Assembly: GCA_049340005.1 (NCBI GenBank)
Contig: JBMPIY010000008.1
DNA length: 64,000 nt
Source of the DNA: CAXBDP01 sp963974465
Lineage (GTDB): Bacteria; Bacteroidota; Bacteroidia; Cytophagales; Cyclobacteriaceae
Strand: one strand, 5' to 3'
Shown here: positions 18,303 through 27,237 of the stretch, in pieces
Numbering within the stretch: the stretch's first letter is position 1
How the letters are laid out: each line of letters begins with the position of its first letter
The notes under the pieces: model-generated
What the model saw: the letters and a program-made list of their open reading frames with translations, nothing else
Database searches by the model: none
Told to the model about the DNA's origin: nothing
Program-made: the position numbers and the translations under genes

Positions 18303-19193
18303 CTAATACATTTCTTCATTCTGAAAATGATCTTTACTACCAGCCTCTTTTGGTTTTTCGTATTTCCATCTACGATGCGACCAAAGCCAATCAGCTGGAT
18401 TCTTACGAGTACTTTTTTCCAGAAGATTTATATATCCATCCAAGATTGGGAAATTGCTGGTATTCCCCTCTTTCACAGTTATTTGTTCATATTCTGCCAC
18501 ATAGTGACCTCGTTTTGTACGGTGCATGCTATTCATAAATACGGGCCATTTGGTGAATTTTGCTAACTGCTCCGGCCCCAAATAAAATGCAGTATCCACA
18601 CCTAGAAATTTAGCCCAATATTTTTCCGTTGCTTGTATGGGTAATTGATCAGCCACCATTGCAACATCACGCTGGAGTTTTCTACGCTTTACAAGTTCTC
18701 GCACAGTTTCATCTTTAGCAATGGGTGTACCTCCAAATCGAGATCTCACTTCCATGATAAACCTGTCCACACCTTTATTCTTTAGTGGTTTGTATACTGG
18801 ATCTATTGGGTAATTTAGCTCCATGGTGCAGGCCAACAGCATCCACTCCCAATTTCCAGTATGACCTGTAAAAATGAATATTGGACTACCTTGGTCGTGA
18901 TACTTTTTGATTTGATCTAAGCCCCTAATTTGTACTCTCCTTTGGATTTCGGTAGCAGATAAATTGTGCGCCTTTATTGTCTCAATAGCTAAATCACAAA
19001 GATTGCGATAAAATTTCTTGGTGATTTTTTTCCTCTCTGCGTTGCTTTTTTCTGGAAAACAAAGAGCTAGATTCTCCATAACCACTTTTCTCCGATAGCG
19101 GATTATGTAATAGATAATCAGGTACATAAAATCAGATACTCCATAGAGCACTGATAAAGGGAGTTTCGAAATTAGCTTGAGAAACCTGTACAT
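18303..19193 (-). CDS. LpxL/HtrB-like lipid A acyltransferase
   Basis: Inner-membrane acyltransferase that adds a secondary acyl chain to lipid A or a related lipid. From the Met at 19193 (MYRFLKLISKLP) it has 296 residues. An N-terminal membrane helix comes first, then YRRKVVMENLALCFPE, the catalytic box HTGNWEW (HxxxxE), and DQLPIQATEKYWAKFLG, all standard for the family. The reading frame extends 29 codons further upstream, but that part does not look like the family N-terminus and would overlap the divergent gene, so I chose the internal start. Confidence 0.85.
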   Translation of the reverse strand: MYRFLKLISKLPLSVLYGVSDFMYLIIYYIIRYRRKVVMENLALCFPEKSNAERKKITKKFYRNLCDLAIETIKAHNLSATEIQRRVQIRGLDQIKKYHDQGSPIFIFTGHTGNWEWMLLACTMELNYPIDPVYKPLKNKGVDRFIMEVRSRFGGTPIAKDETVRELVKRRKLQRDVAMVADQLPIQATEKYWAKFLGVDTAFYLGPEQLAKFTKWPVFMNSMHRTKRGHYVAEYEQITVKEGNTSNFPILDGYINLLEKSTRKNPADWLWSHRRWKYEKPKEAGSKDHFQNEEMY

Positions 19194-19219
19194 GGCCGGA
19201 AAATTACATATTTTCGGCC
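19194..19219. promoter_or_regulatory. Imperfect inverted repeat between divergent genes
   Basis: GGCCGGAAAA (19194-19203) and TTTTCGGCC (19211-19219) pair except for one extra G. The repeat abuts the start codon of the acyltransferase gene and lies 24 bp before the nitroreductase start. It could be an operator or a 5' leader hairpin that hides the ribosome site; no assignment is made. Confidence 0.3.
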
Positions 19220-19242
19220 TATCCATTTCAATTTTCTTAATT

Positions 19243-19971
19243 ATGCTTGATAAAGAGGTTGCCGTATTTAATAAAATCATTGAAAATCGTCGTTCGGTTC
19301 GGAAGTATCTACCCGATGTTCAAATTCCTGACGATGTAATTGAAAGATCTATTCATTGTGCGACAATTGCGCCCAATAGTAGCAATTTACAATTGTGGGA
19401 ATTTCATCGAGTAAAATCTGAGCAAATGCGAAATTTGATGGTTCCGATGTGTATGAAGCAAAATGCAGCTAAAACTTGCTCTGAGCTAATGGTGATTGTC
19501 GTACGAAAGGATCTTTGGAGAAAAAGGAGAAATGCGCTTCTCAATTCCATTTATGAACAAAAGGATCTTCCCGAGAAGCAAAAAACTATTATTGCCAAAT
19601 ACTACAACAAGCTGATTCCAATTTTTTATACGAATGACATTTTCAATATAGCTGGCTTGCTGAGGAAAATCACCGCTTTTAGTATTGGACTCTTCAAGCC
19701 AATAGTGCGGGAGGTTGGTTATGCTGATGTTCGAGTTACCGCACATAAAAGTGCTGCATTGGCAGCTATGAATTTTATGAATAGCGTTAGTGCCGAAGGA
19801 TTTGACTCATGCCCCATGGAAGGGATGGATTCCTCCCGCATCAAAAAGGCCTTGGGCTTATGTAAAAAAGCAGAAATTAACATGGTAATAGCTCTTGGTA
19901 AGCGCTTGCCAGAAGGCGTGTATGGTGAGCGATGGAGAGTGCCGCAATCTGAAGTGTACTTTGAGCATTAA
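19243..19971 (+). CDS. Nitroreductase family protein
   Basis: Predicted FMN-dependent NAD(P)H oxidoreductase. From the Met at 19243 (MLDKEVAV) it has 242 residues and begins with the family signature IIENRRSVRKYLPD, which places Arg residues at the FMN phosphate. It continues with APNSSNLQLWEF and, near the end, GLCKKAEINMVIALGKR. Reaction and substrate are unknown. An upstream in-frame Met at 19177 would add a stretch that overlaps the divergent acyltransferase and is less likely. It is followed 23 bp later by an exonuclease gene in the same direction. Confidence 0.82.
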   Translation: MLDKEVAVFNKIIENRRSVRKYLPDVQIPDDVIERSIHCATIAPNSSNLQLWEFHRVKSEQMRNLMVPMCMKQNAAKTCSELMVIVVRKDLWRKRRNALLNSIYEQKDLPEKQKTIIAKYYNKLIPIFYTNDIFNIAGLLRKITAFSIGLFKPIVREVGYADVRVTAHKSAALAAMNFMNSVSAEGFDSCPMEGMDSSRIKKALGLCKKAEINMVIALGKRLPEGVYGERWRVPQSEVYFEH

Positions 19972-19994
19972 AAGGAATTGTTTATCTTAATTGC

Positions 19995-20756
19995 ATGATT
20001 TCCAATATAAAAGAAATTCTATTCATCGATATTGAAACAGTAAGTGCCAAGGCTCAATTCCACGAAATGGATGAAAGGCTGCAAAAGCAATGGATAAAAA
20101 AGGCAAATTTCTTCAAACAAGAAGAAAAAGAGCCAGACGAATTGTATCAAGATAAAGCTGCCATTTATTCAGAATTTGGTCAAATTGTATGCATCGGAAT
20201 GGGTTTTTTACGTGAAAAAGATGATGAGCTGGTTTTACGCTTGGGCGAACTATCTGGAAAAGATGAGAAAGATTTGCTAGAGAAATTTGCCAAGCTTTTA
20301 GATGAGCAATTTCCAAAAAATCAGCCAAGGCTATGTGCCCACAATGGTTATGAATTTGACTTTCCTTATATCTGCCGTAGAATGCGTGTACATGGAATTC
20401 CATTGCCTAGTTCCCTTGCTTTACTCATCAATGCTAAGCCATGGACCAACCCACATATTGATACCATGGAAATGTGGAAGTTTGGTGATCGCAAGCATTT
20501 TACTTCCTTGGACTTGATGGCGACTATTTTTAATGTGGAAACCAGCAAAAGTGATATCGATGGAAGTATGGTTTCTCATGTGTATCATGTTGATGATGAT
20601 TTGCCGAGAATCACAAGATATTGCATTCGCGATGTGGAAGTACTTACACGTGTTTATCTCAAATTAGCTGGCCTCGATTTGGAAATAAGCTCTGTAGAAT
20701 ATCCTGATTCCTACTTTGAAGAAGAAGACCAAAACCCTCCCGCCGATTTAGCATAA
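19995..20756 (+). CDS. Predicted 3'-5' exonuclease (PolB-like, RNase H fold)
   Basis: DEDD-superfamily nuclease related to the proofreading domain of family B DNA polymerases; substrate not established. The 253 residues show ExoI FIDIET at about 10, ExoII CAHNGYEFDFPYICRRM near 114, and ExoIII with YCIRDVEVL near 214, which supply the four metal-binding acids. A Lys/Glu-rich insertion at about 28-50 is typical of this stand-alone group. It lies between the nitroreductase and htpG, probably in one unit with the nitroreductase. Confidence 0.82.
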   Translation: MISNIKEILFIDIETVSAKAQFHEMDERLQKQWIKKANFFKQEEKEPDELYQDKAAIYSEFGQIVCIGMGFLREKDDELVLRLGELSGKDEKDLLEKFAKLLDEQFPKNQPRLCAHNGYEFDFPYICRRMRVHGIPLPSSLALLINAKPWTNPHIDTMEMWKFGDRKHFTSLDLMATIFNVETSKSDIDGSMVSHVYHVDDDLPRITRYCIRDVEVLTRVYLKLAGLDLEISSVEYPDSYFEEEDQNPPADLA

Positions 20757-20844
20757 TTTGATTCTGCCATCCTGTCACATCTTTGCTTGTGGTACAGGAA
20801 TTGGGATTGACGGTCATCGTCTAATCAACAAAAGAATATATATT

Positions 20845-22734
20845 ATGCAAGAAAAAGGTACTATATCCATTCATACCGAAAACATTTTCCCGATCATTAA
20901 GAAATTTCTCTATTCAGACCATGAGATATTTTTGAGGGAACTCATAGCCAATGCGGTAGATGCTACACAAAAAATTAAACGCCTTACTTCTTTAGGAGAA
21001 AATACTTCGGAACTAGGGGATCTTAGCATAGAAGTATCTTTCGATAAAGACAAAAAGACCATTACCGTGAAGGACAAAGGTCTTGGTATGACAGGCGAAG
21101 AAATCAAAAAATATATTAACCAAATTGCCTTTTCGGGTGCGACGGAGTTTGTTGAGAAATTCAAGGACGCCGAAGATGCTAAGCAGATTATAGGAAAGTT
21201 CGGTCTAGGATTCTACTCGGCATTTATGGTTGCGGATAAAGTAGAAATCATTTCTAAATCTTACCAAGAAGGAACCGAAGCCGCCAGATGGACTTGCGAT
21301 GGAAATACGGAATTTGAATTGAGCCCAGCTGAAAAAACTGATCGCGGCACGGAAATAATTCTTCATGTAAATAAGGATTCGGAAGAGTTCCTAGAAGAAT
21401 ACAGACTAAAAAGCATACTTGATAAGTATTGCAAGTTTATGCCTGTGGATATCATTTTCGGTACAGAAGATGAAAAATTGCCGGATGGTAAAGATGAAGA
21501 TGGCAAAGACAAATTTAAAACGGTAAAGAAGCCAAGAATCATCAACAATACGACTCCAATATGGACAAAAGCTCCAGCGGATTTGAAGGACGAAGATTAC
21601 TTGGAGTTCTATAAAGAGCTTTATCCATTTAGTGAAGATCCACTGTTCTGGATTCACCTCAACGTGGATTATCCATTCAACTTGACTGGGGTATTGTACT
21701 TTCCGAAAGTGAAAGGGGACTTGGAATTGCAACGAAACAAAATTCAGCTGTATAGTCGCCAAGTATTCATCACCGATGAGGTTAAAGATGTAGTGCCAGA
21801 ATTTTTAATGCTGCTACATGGTGTAATTGACTCACCCGATATTCCGCTTAACGTGTCGCGTAGCTATTTGCAGTCGGATAGCAATGTGAAGAAAATCAAT
21901 AGCTATATCACCAAAAAGGTGGCTGATAAGCTGGAAGAATTATTCAAAAAAGACAGAGCGGCTTTCGAAACCAAATGGGATCATATTGGCCTGTTTGTAA
22001 AGTATGGGATGATCTCGGAAGAAAAATTTGCAGAGAAAGCTCAGAAATTCACTTTACTGAAAAATACAGAAGGCAAATATTTTACACTTGAAGAATACGG
22101 AGAGAAAACAAAAATAAACCAAACCGACAAGAATGGTCAAAACATTTGGCTATACGCAAGCGATGAAGGTAAGCAGGACGCTTATATCAGAAGTGCTGGT
22201 AAAATGGGTTATGATGTTGCAATTCTAGACGGAATTCTGGATAGCCACTTTGTTAATCACTTAGAGCAGAAAATTGAGAAAACTAGCTTAAAGCGGGTGG
22301 ATGCGGATGTTATTGATAAGCTTATCGAGAAAGATGAGAAGAGAGAAAGCTTATTGAATGAAAAAGAGCAAGAAAGCTTAAAGGAAGTGTTCACAAAGGC
22401 TATTGCAAATGAAAGCGCTCAAGTGTCTGTAGAAGCATTGGCGCAAGATGAAATGCCGGTGGTGATCACGCAAAATGAATTTATGCGTCGAATGAAAGAT
22501 ATGGCCAAAACAGGCGGGGGGATGAACATGTTTGGTGCTATGCCAGAAACGCAACAAGTTACCCTTAATGCGAATCACCCCATAATGGCTAAAATCATTA
22601 AAGAAGAAAATGAAGAGCTAAAAGGTCAAATGGCTACACAAGCTTATGATATTGCTTTGCTTGGTCAGGATATGCTTAAAGGCAAGAGGCTTACAGAATT
22701 CTTGTTGAGAAGTGTTGATTTGCTTGGAAAGTAG
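20845..22734 (+). CDS. htpG: Chaperone HtpG (Hsp90)
   Basis: Cytosolic ATP-driven chaperone. The true start is the Met at 20845 (MQEKGTISIHTENIFP), which gives 629 residues, the usual length for Bacteroidota HtpG. The reading frame opens 29 codons earlier but that part is not family-like. The ATP site is visible as FLRELIANAVDA, DKGLGMT and IGKFGLGFYSAFMVAD. The middle domain has the Arg-containing RNKIQLYSRQVFI. A C-terminal dimerisation domain follows. No heat-shock promoter could be recognised. Confidence 0.96.
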   Translation: MQEKGTISIHTENIFPIIKKFLYSDHEIFLRELIANAVDATQKIKRLTSLGENTSELGDLSIEVSFDKDKKTITVKDKGLGMTGEEIKKYINQIAFSGATEFVEKFKDAEDAKQIIGKFGLGFYSAFMVADKVEIISKSYQEGTEAARWTCDGNTEFELSPAEKTDRGTEIILHVNKDSEEFLEEYRLKSILDKYCKFMPVDIIFGTEDEKLPDGKDEDGKDKFKTVKKPRIINNTTPIWTKAPADLKDEDYLEFYKELYPFSEDPLFWIHLNVDYPFNLTGVLYFPKVKGDLELQRNKIQLYSRQVFITDEVKDVVPEFLMLLHGVIDSPDIPLNVSRSYLQSDSNVKKINSYITKKVADKLEELFKKDRAAFETKWDHIGLFVKYGMISEEKFAEKAQKFTLLKNTEGKYFTLEEYGEKTKINQTDKNGQNIWLYASDEGKQDAYIRSAGKMGYDVAILDGILDSHFVNHLEQKIEKTSLKRVDADVIDKLIEKDEKRESLLNEKEQESLKEVFTKAIANESAQVSVEALAQDEMPVVITQNEFMRRMKDMAKTGGGMNMFGAMPETQQVTLNANHPIMAKIIKEENEELKGQMATQAYDIALLGQDMLKGKRLTEFLLRSVDLLGK

Positions 22735-22756
22735 ATTTGGCTTGAAGATTCAATTG

Positions 22757-22787
22757 AAAAGGCTACTCGAATTGGGTAGCCTTTTTT
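22757..22787. terminator. Bidirectional terminator between htpG and the convergent gene
   Basis: Stem AAAAGGCTAC/GTAGCCTTTT with a 9-base loop, flanked by A and T runs, 22 bases after the htpG stop and 2 bases beyond the stop of the convergent minus-strand gene. Confidence 0.85.
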
Positions 22788-22788
22788 A

Positions 22789-23436
22789 TTAGTCTTTCTT
22801 TTTTAGGGACTTAATAAATTCCGCCCAGGCAAATGGATTGAGGAAAGAGAAGGAGCGAGGGCCTACGCGATCTTGTGCCATTTGGCGTTGCTGATCGAGA
22901 AAATATCGATAATTCATTTGAGGCGACATGGTAGCATTTTGAACATATTGTTCATACACTTCTGGATCTATACTTTCAGTAAACAAATTGTCTGAAAGTT
23001 CAGTCGGTGTCCTCATAGCAAGGATTGCTTCTTTAAAATCCCTTTCAGTAGGGAATAGTCTTACATTCACATTGTCCAGTTGGATTGTATCTTGTTTCAT
23101 CTCAATTACTACTGTGTAGCTATCAGAATCCATTTTTGGGATCTTCAAATATTGTCTTTGATAGCCAACCATATTGAAAACAATACTATCGCCAGACACG
23201 ACTGGTAAAGTAAAAAATCCGAAACTATCAGAGTTTGTCATTTTCCCCCTAGCCGGAACATAAATATTAACTCCTGGTAGGTATGTCGTTGTATCTTCAT
23301 TGAGAATTACACCCGAAAATTGAATCACTTTCGGAGGGTCTTGTTTCGGAGGATCTTGTGCAAATGCTTGTTGTTTCACCAAACACAATCCAGTAATCAA
23401 TATTGCACAAAATATAAAGTAGAATCTACGGTTCAT
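22789..23436 (-). CDS. Exported protein with CarboxypepD_reg-like domain
   Basis: Function unknown. The 215 residues start with a signal peptide (to about AFAQD) and a short Pro/Lys-rich linker. A carboxypeptidase-regulatory-like beta-sandwich domain at about 38-120 follows (FSGVILNEDTTTYLPGVNIYV, TNSDSFGFFTLPV, MVGYQRQYLKI), of the type found at the N-terminus of TonB-dependent receptors. A helical C-terminal part follows without any barrel. A minus-strand TATCTTCG just upstream resembles the -7 box with one change. Confidence 0.8.
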   Translation of the reverse strand: MNRRFYFIFCAILITGLCLVKQQAFAQDPPKQDPPKVIQFSGVILNEDTTTYLPGVNIYVPARGKMTNSDSFGFFTLPVVSGDSIVFNMVGYQRQYLKIPKMDSDSYTVVIEMKQDTIQLDNVNVRLFPTERDFKEAILAMRTPTELSDNLFTESIDPEVYEQYVQNATMSPQMNYRYFLDQQRQMAQDRVGPRSFSFLNPFAWAEFIKSLKKKD

Positions 23437-23502
23437 ATTGTATAAATTACGACGAACGAAGATAAAGGTTAGTGAGCCCTAAAACAAAAATCCTAAAACA
23501 GC

Positions 23503-23889
23503 ATGCGGTTAAAGAACATAAGTTTACCCTATAGTATTCAGATTTTCAAAGCACTTTCTGAGGAGGCCAGAGTCCGAATAATTAACCTGCTTGCTAATAA
23601 TAAGGAAATGTGCATTAGCGATTTGGAATTGGTGCTTGGCTTTACCCAAACCAAAACCTCCCGCCATTTGACCTTCCTTAAAAATGCTGGCATCGTAAAT
23701 AGCAAAAGAGTCGATAAATGGATATTTTATTATATCAAAGAAGAGGCGTCTGAAATTTTAAGACAGATCTTCGTTTTTATCCAAAAGGATCCTCAACTTA
23801 TCAAAGATCAAGAAATCTTTAAAGTGCTCTATTCGAATAGGGAACTTGCCCTAAACCAAATCGAAACCCGCAAATGGCAAGGTGATTGA
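23503..23889 (+). CDS. ArsR-family transcriptional regulator
   Basis: Small winged-helix DNA-binding protein of 128 residues. The signature is ALSEEARVRIINLL, then a recognition helix region LGFTQTKTSRHLTFLKNAGIV and a wing with WIFYYI. No Cys-rich metal site (CxC) is visible, so the inducer may not be a metal. It precedes a HAD phosphatase gene by 78 bp in the same direction. Targets are unknown. Confidence 0.87.
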   Translation: MRLKNISLPYSIQIFKALSEEARVRIINLLANNKEMCISDLELVLGFTQTKTSRHLTFLKNAGIVNSKRVDKWIFYYIKEEASEILRQIFVFIQKDPQLIKDQEIFKVLYSNRELALNQIETRKWQGD

Positions 23890-23967
23890 CAATTGAACAA
23901 TTACTTCTGTTCAAGCTTTATTATTTGATCAAGCCAATGCCAAATTTTTCTGAAAACACCATTATTA

Positions 23968-24660
23968 ATGAACTACCAATTTCTATTTTTCGACCTCGAC
24001 CATACTTTGTGGGATTATGAAAAAAGCGCTCGCGAAACATTGCGTGAGCTTTATGATGCCTATCAGCTTCATCAAAAGGTGGTGTTTGATGCTATGGCCT
24101 TGCAGCAAAAATTTTTCGAAGTCAATTACCAACTTTGGGCAGATTATAATATTGGTAAAATAGATAGTGAATACCTAAGGACGCAGCGCTTTGTGCGAAT
24201 ATTTGAGGAATTAGGTGCGGATAAAAGTTTGATCCCAGCCAATTTTACCTACGAATATGTGAATGGCTGTCCCCAAAAGCCTTATGTAATTGATGGAGCT
24301 TTCGAATTGCTTGACCACCTACAAGATCGTTTTTCATTGCATATAATCACTAATGGATTTGAAGATGTGCAGCATGTGAAATTGGAGAAATCCGGCCTAC
24401 GAAAGTATTTCGATGAAGTGGTGACCTCTGAAAGAGCGGGAGGTAAAAAACCAGGCAAAGAGATATTTGAATTTGCACTGAAAGTTTCGAAGGCACATCT
24501 GCAACATAGTTTAATGATTGGTGACAATATCCAAACAGATATCCTAGGAGCCAAAGGAGTAGGAATTGGCCAAGTCTATTATAATCCTGAAAAAGTAGCG
24601 CATACAGAAGAACTTACCTTCGAAATTAGCCATTTATCAGAGCTTAAGTCAATTCTCTAA
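23968..24660 (+). CDS. HAD-family nucleotidase (YjjG-like)
   Basis: Cytosolic phosphatase. YjjG relatives remove phosphate from pyrimidine and non-canonical nucleoside monophosphates. The 230 residues show HAD motif I FFDLDHTLWDYE, motif II HIITNG, the motif III lysine in GGKKPGKEIF, and motif IV IGDNIQTDILGAKGVG. A helical cap lies between motifs I and II. Length fits YjjG closely; exact substrate is inferred from family only. Confidence 0.88.
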   Translation: MNYQFLFFDLDHTLWDYEKSARETLRELYDAYQLHQKVVFDAMALQQKFFEVNYQLWADYNIGKIDSEYLRTQRFVRIFEELGADKSLIPANFTYEYVNGCPQKPYVIDGAFELLDHLQDRFSLHIITNGFEDVQHVKLEKSGLRKYFDEVVTSERAGGKKPGKEIFEFALKVSKAHLQHSLMIGDNIQTDILGAKGVGIGQVYYNPEKVAHTEELTFEISHLSELKSIL

Positions 24661-24710
24661 CACAAATTACCTTCCTTTGAATTCCTCTAAATATTATCTA
24701 TATAGATGCT

Positions 24711-24718
24711 TATCTTTG
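24711..24718 (+). promoter_or_regulatory. Candidate -7 box of the pruA promoter
   Basis: TATCTTTG fits TAnnTTTG exactly, 34 bases before the pruA start codon. No clear -33 TTG at the usual spacing. Confidence 0.4.
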
Positions 24719-24752
24719 TTTATAATTTAGTTTTAATCAAATCTTAAAAGAT

Positions 24753-26384
24753 ATGTCAGTAGGCTTTTTCAACGTACCAAAACCTTATAACGAACCTATA
24801 AGAAGCTATGCTCCTGGAAGTCCAGAAAGAGCATCGTTGCAAGCGGCTCTTAAGGAAGCTCGTAGTAAAACAATAGATATCCCGATGGTAATTGGGGGAC
24901 AAGAAATATTTACCGACAAAAAGGTAAATATTACACCTCCGCATGATCATCAACATATATTAGGCTCATTCAGCGAAGGCGATGCAGACCATGTAAATCA
25001 GGCGATAAATGCTGCATTAGGAGCGCGTGAAGCTTGGGCAGCAATGTCATGGGAGCATAGAGCAAGCATTTTCTTAAAGGCAGCAGAATTAATTGCTGGA
25101 CCGTACAGAGACAAACTGAACGCTGCCACTATGTTAGGCCAGTCCAAAAATGCATTCCAAGCTGAGATTGATGCTGCTTGTGAAATCATCGACTTTCTTA
25201 GATTCAATGTGCAGTACATGACGGAGATTTATGCTCAGCAGCCAATTTCCTCTCCTGGAGTTTGGAATCGCGTAGAGCAAAGAGGTTTGGAGGGTTTTAT
25301 ATTTGCCTTAACGCCATTCAATTTCACAGCAATTGCGGGCAACTTACCGACATCTTGCGCTATGATGGGCAATGTGGTTGTTTGGAAGCCAGCCTACACA
25401 CAAATTTATTCTGCGAATGTGCTTATGGAAATTTTCCGTGAAGCGGGAGTGCCAGATGGTGTTATCAACTTGATTTATGTAGATGGCCCAACTACAGGTG
25501 ATATTGTGTTTAAGCATCCTGATTTTGCTGGTATTCACTTTACTGGTAGCACTGGAGTATTCCAAACCATCTGGAAAACTATCGGCAATAACATCCATTC
25601 TTACAAAACCTACCCGCGTATAGTAGGCGAAACAGGTGGTAAGGATTTCATTATGGTTCATAAGTCTGCTAGAGCTAAGGCAGTAGCTACAGCTATTTCA
25701 AGAGGTGCTTTCGAATATCAAGGTCAAAAATGTTCAGCAGCATCAAGAGCATATATTCCATCAAATCTTTGGGATGAAGTGAAAGGCTACGTGCAAGAAG
25801 ATTTGGCAAGTATGAAAATGGGTGGAACAGAAGATTTCGGCAATTTCATAAATGCTGTTATTGATGAAAAGTCCTTCGATAAAATTGCTAAATACATTGA
25901 TGATGCGAAAGCTAATCCGATGGTGGAAGTGATAGCAGGAGGTAATTACGATAAATCAAAAGGCTACTTTATAGAGCCTACAGTATTGCTTACCAAAGAT
26001 CCAATGTACGTAACTATGTGCGAAGAGATATTCGGCCCGGTATTGACAATTTATGTGTATCAAGCCGAGAATTTTGAGGAAACATTAGAGTTACTCGATT
26101 CCACAAGTCCTTATGCATTGACAGGTGCAATCTTTTCTCAAGATAGATATGCAATTGAATTAGCAACCAAGAGATTAAAGCATTCTGCTGGTAATTTTTA
26201 TATCAATGACAAGCCAACAGGAGCTGTTGTAGGTCAGCAGCCATTTGGGGGATCTAGAGCTTCGGGTACAAATGACAAAGCTGGCTCGATGATTAATTTA
26301 CTACGTTGGGTTAGTCCACGTACAATCAAAGAGACACTAGTTTCTGCAACAGATTATAGATATCCGTTTTTGGGAGAAGATTAA
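24753..26384 (+). CDS. pruA: L-glutamate gamma-semialdehyde dehydrogenase
   Basis: Oxidises glutamate semialdehyde (from 1-pyrroline-5-carboxylate) to glutamate with NAD+, the second step of proline breakdown. The 543-residue single-domain enzyme starts with the mitochondrial-type P5CDH N-terminus (FFNVPKPYNEPIRSYAPGS) and has the cofactor loop FTGSTGVF, the general base in VGETGGKDF, and the catalytic Cys in YQGQKCSAASRAY. It is not fused to proline dehydrogenase, as usual in Bacteroidota. It is monocistronic with a strong terminator after it. Confidence 0.95.
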   Translation: MSVGFFNVPKPYNEPIRSYAPGSPERASLQAALKEARSKTIDIPMVIGGQEIFTDKKVNITPPHDHQHILGSFSEGDADHVNQAINAALGAREAWAAMSWEHRASIFLKAAELIAGPYRDKLNAATMLGQSKNAFQAEIDAACEIIDFLRFNVQYMTEIYAQQPISSPGVWNRVEQRGLEGFIFALTPFNFTAIAGNLPTSCAMMGNVVVWKPAYTQIYSANVLMEIFREAGVPDGVINLIYVDGPTTGDIVFKHPDFAGIHFTGSTGVFQTIWKTIGNNIHSYKTYPRIVGETGGKDFIMVHKSARAKAVATAISRGAFEYQGQKCSAASRAYIPSNLWDEVKGYVQEDLASMKMGGTEDFGNFINAVIDEKSFDKIAKYIDDAKANPMVEVIAGGNYDKSKGYFIEPTVLLTKDPMYVTMCEEIFGPVLTIYVYQAENFEETLELLDSTSPYALTGAIFSQDRYAIELATKRLKHSAGNFYINDKPTGAVVGQQPFGGSRASGTNDKAGSMINLLRWVSPRTIKETLVSATDYRYPFLGED

Positions 26385-26406
26385 TTTTCCCTATAGCTTT
26401 TAAACA

Positions 26407-26434
26407 AAAAAACCTGCGTTTAGCAGGTTTTTTT
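26407..26434. terminator. Bidirectional terminator between pruA and the fasciclin gene
   Basis: Perfect stem AAAAAACCTGC/GCAGGTTTTTT with loop GTTTA between two convergent genes. Confidence 0.9.
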
Positions 26435-26457
26435 GTTTAAAAGTAAGTTTTAGATCC

Positions 26458-27012
26458 TTATTCAGGAAGTACGACACCGTCGATTACATGTATTACACCA
26501 TTGCTACCAACTAAATCAGCGGCAACAACTTTTGCACCATTTATCATAACATTACCATCAGCAATTGTTACTTTCAATTGCTGGCCGTTAACTGTAGTTA
26601 CCATTTGACCATCAGAAAGATCAGCAGCCATAACATTACCAGCTACTACGTGGTATGTCAAAATACTAGCAAGCATTTCTTTGTTTTCGGGTAGCAACAA
26701 GTTTTCCAATGTGCCTTCAGGCAAAGCTTCAAAAGCAGCATTTGTTGGAGCAAAAACTGTGAATGGACCATCACCTGACAATACATCTACTAAGCCAGCT
26801 GCAGTAACTGCCGCTACAAGTGTAGTATGGTCTGGAGAACCAATAGCAATATCAACTACTGTGTTACTTTCAACAGGAGCTTCTTCTACTACTTCCATTG
26901 TTTCTTCCATTTCAGTTTCGCTGTCAGTACTTTGTTCGCTAGAACAACCTACCATTGTGAAACCAGAAAATGCGATGGCGATTGCCATAAATTTGAAATT
27001 CATCTTTTTCAT
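26458..27012 (-). CDS. Fasciclin (FAS1) domain lipoprotein
   Basis: Exported lipoprotein of 184 residues. The signal ends GFTMVGC, followed by an acidic Glu/Thr-rich linker at about 27-50. One FAS1 domain occupies about 52-184, with conserved boxes GPFTVFAPTNAAF, LTYHVVAG and GVIHVIDGVVLP. FAS1 domains mediate cell adhesion or extracellular interaction; the ligand is unknown. A minus-strand TAGCTTTG lies 18 bases before the start codon. Confidence 0.93.
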   Translation of the reverse strand: MKKMNFKFMAIAIAFSGFTMVGCSSEQSTDSETEMEETMEVVEEAPVESNTVVDIAIGSPDHTTLVAAVTAAGLVDVLSGDGPFTVFAPTNAAFEALPEGTLENLLLPENKEMLASILTYHVVAGNVMAADLSDGQMVTTVNGQQLKVTIADGNVMINGAKVVAADLVGSNGVIHVIDGVVLPE

Positions 27013-27030
27013 GTTTGTTTAATTTTGATA

Positions 27031-27038
27031 CAAAGCTA
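27031..27038 (-). promoter_or_regulatory. Candidate -7 box of the fasciclin gene promoter
   Basis: The minus strand reads TAGCTTTG, an exact TAnnTTTG match, 18 bases before the start codon. The -33 element is not clear. Confidence 0.4.
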
Positions 27039-27181
27039 CAACTATTAAAGCGTCGCTTGGTTCGAATTCAAGCTATTTATTTTTCTAACGGTTTAATATG
27101 GGCGAACGTTGGTTAGGTAATTTATAAATACTGATTATATAGTTGATTTTCAGATAATTATTGAGTTACGAATTAAATAAA

Positions 27182-27210
27182 AATGCCTACGATTCTTGGT
27201 CGTAGGCATT
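27182..27210 (-). terminator. Terminator of the cyclophilin gene
   Basis: Perfect stem AATGCCTACGA/TCGTAGGCATT with a 7-base loop, followed on the minus strand by a T-rich tract, 27 bases after the cyclophilin stop codon. Confidence 0.85.
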
Positions 27211-27237
27211 CAATTTTATGGTGAAATTTTTTAAGGA

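Noticed and set aside
20758..20844. Longer N-terminus of HtpG
   Set aside because: The extra 29 residues do not resemble any Hsp90 N-terminus, and the ATG at 20845 gives the canonical start.
25443..25450. Near-matches of the octamer (GCGGGAGT here; others at 16171, 40308, 46337 and 53226)
   Set aside because: They differ by one base and are few; they were not counted as sites.
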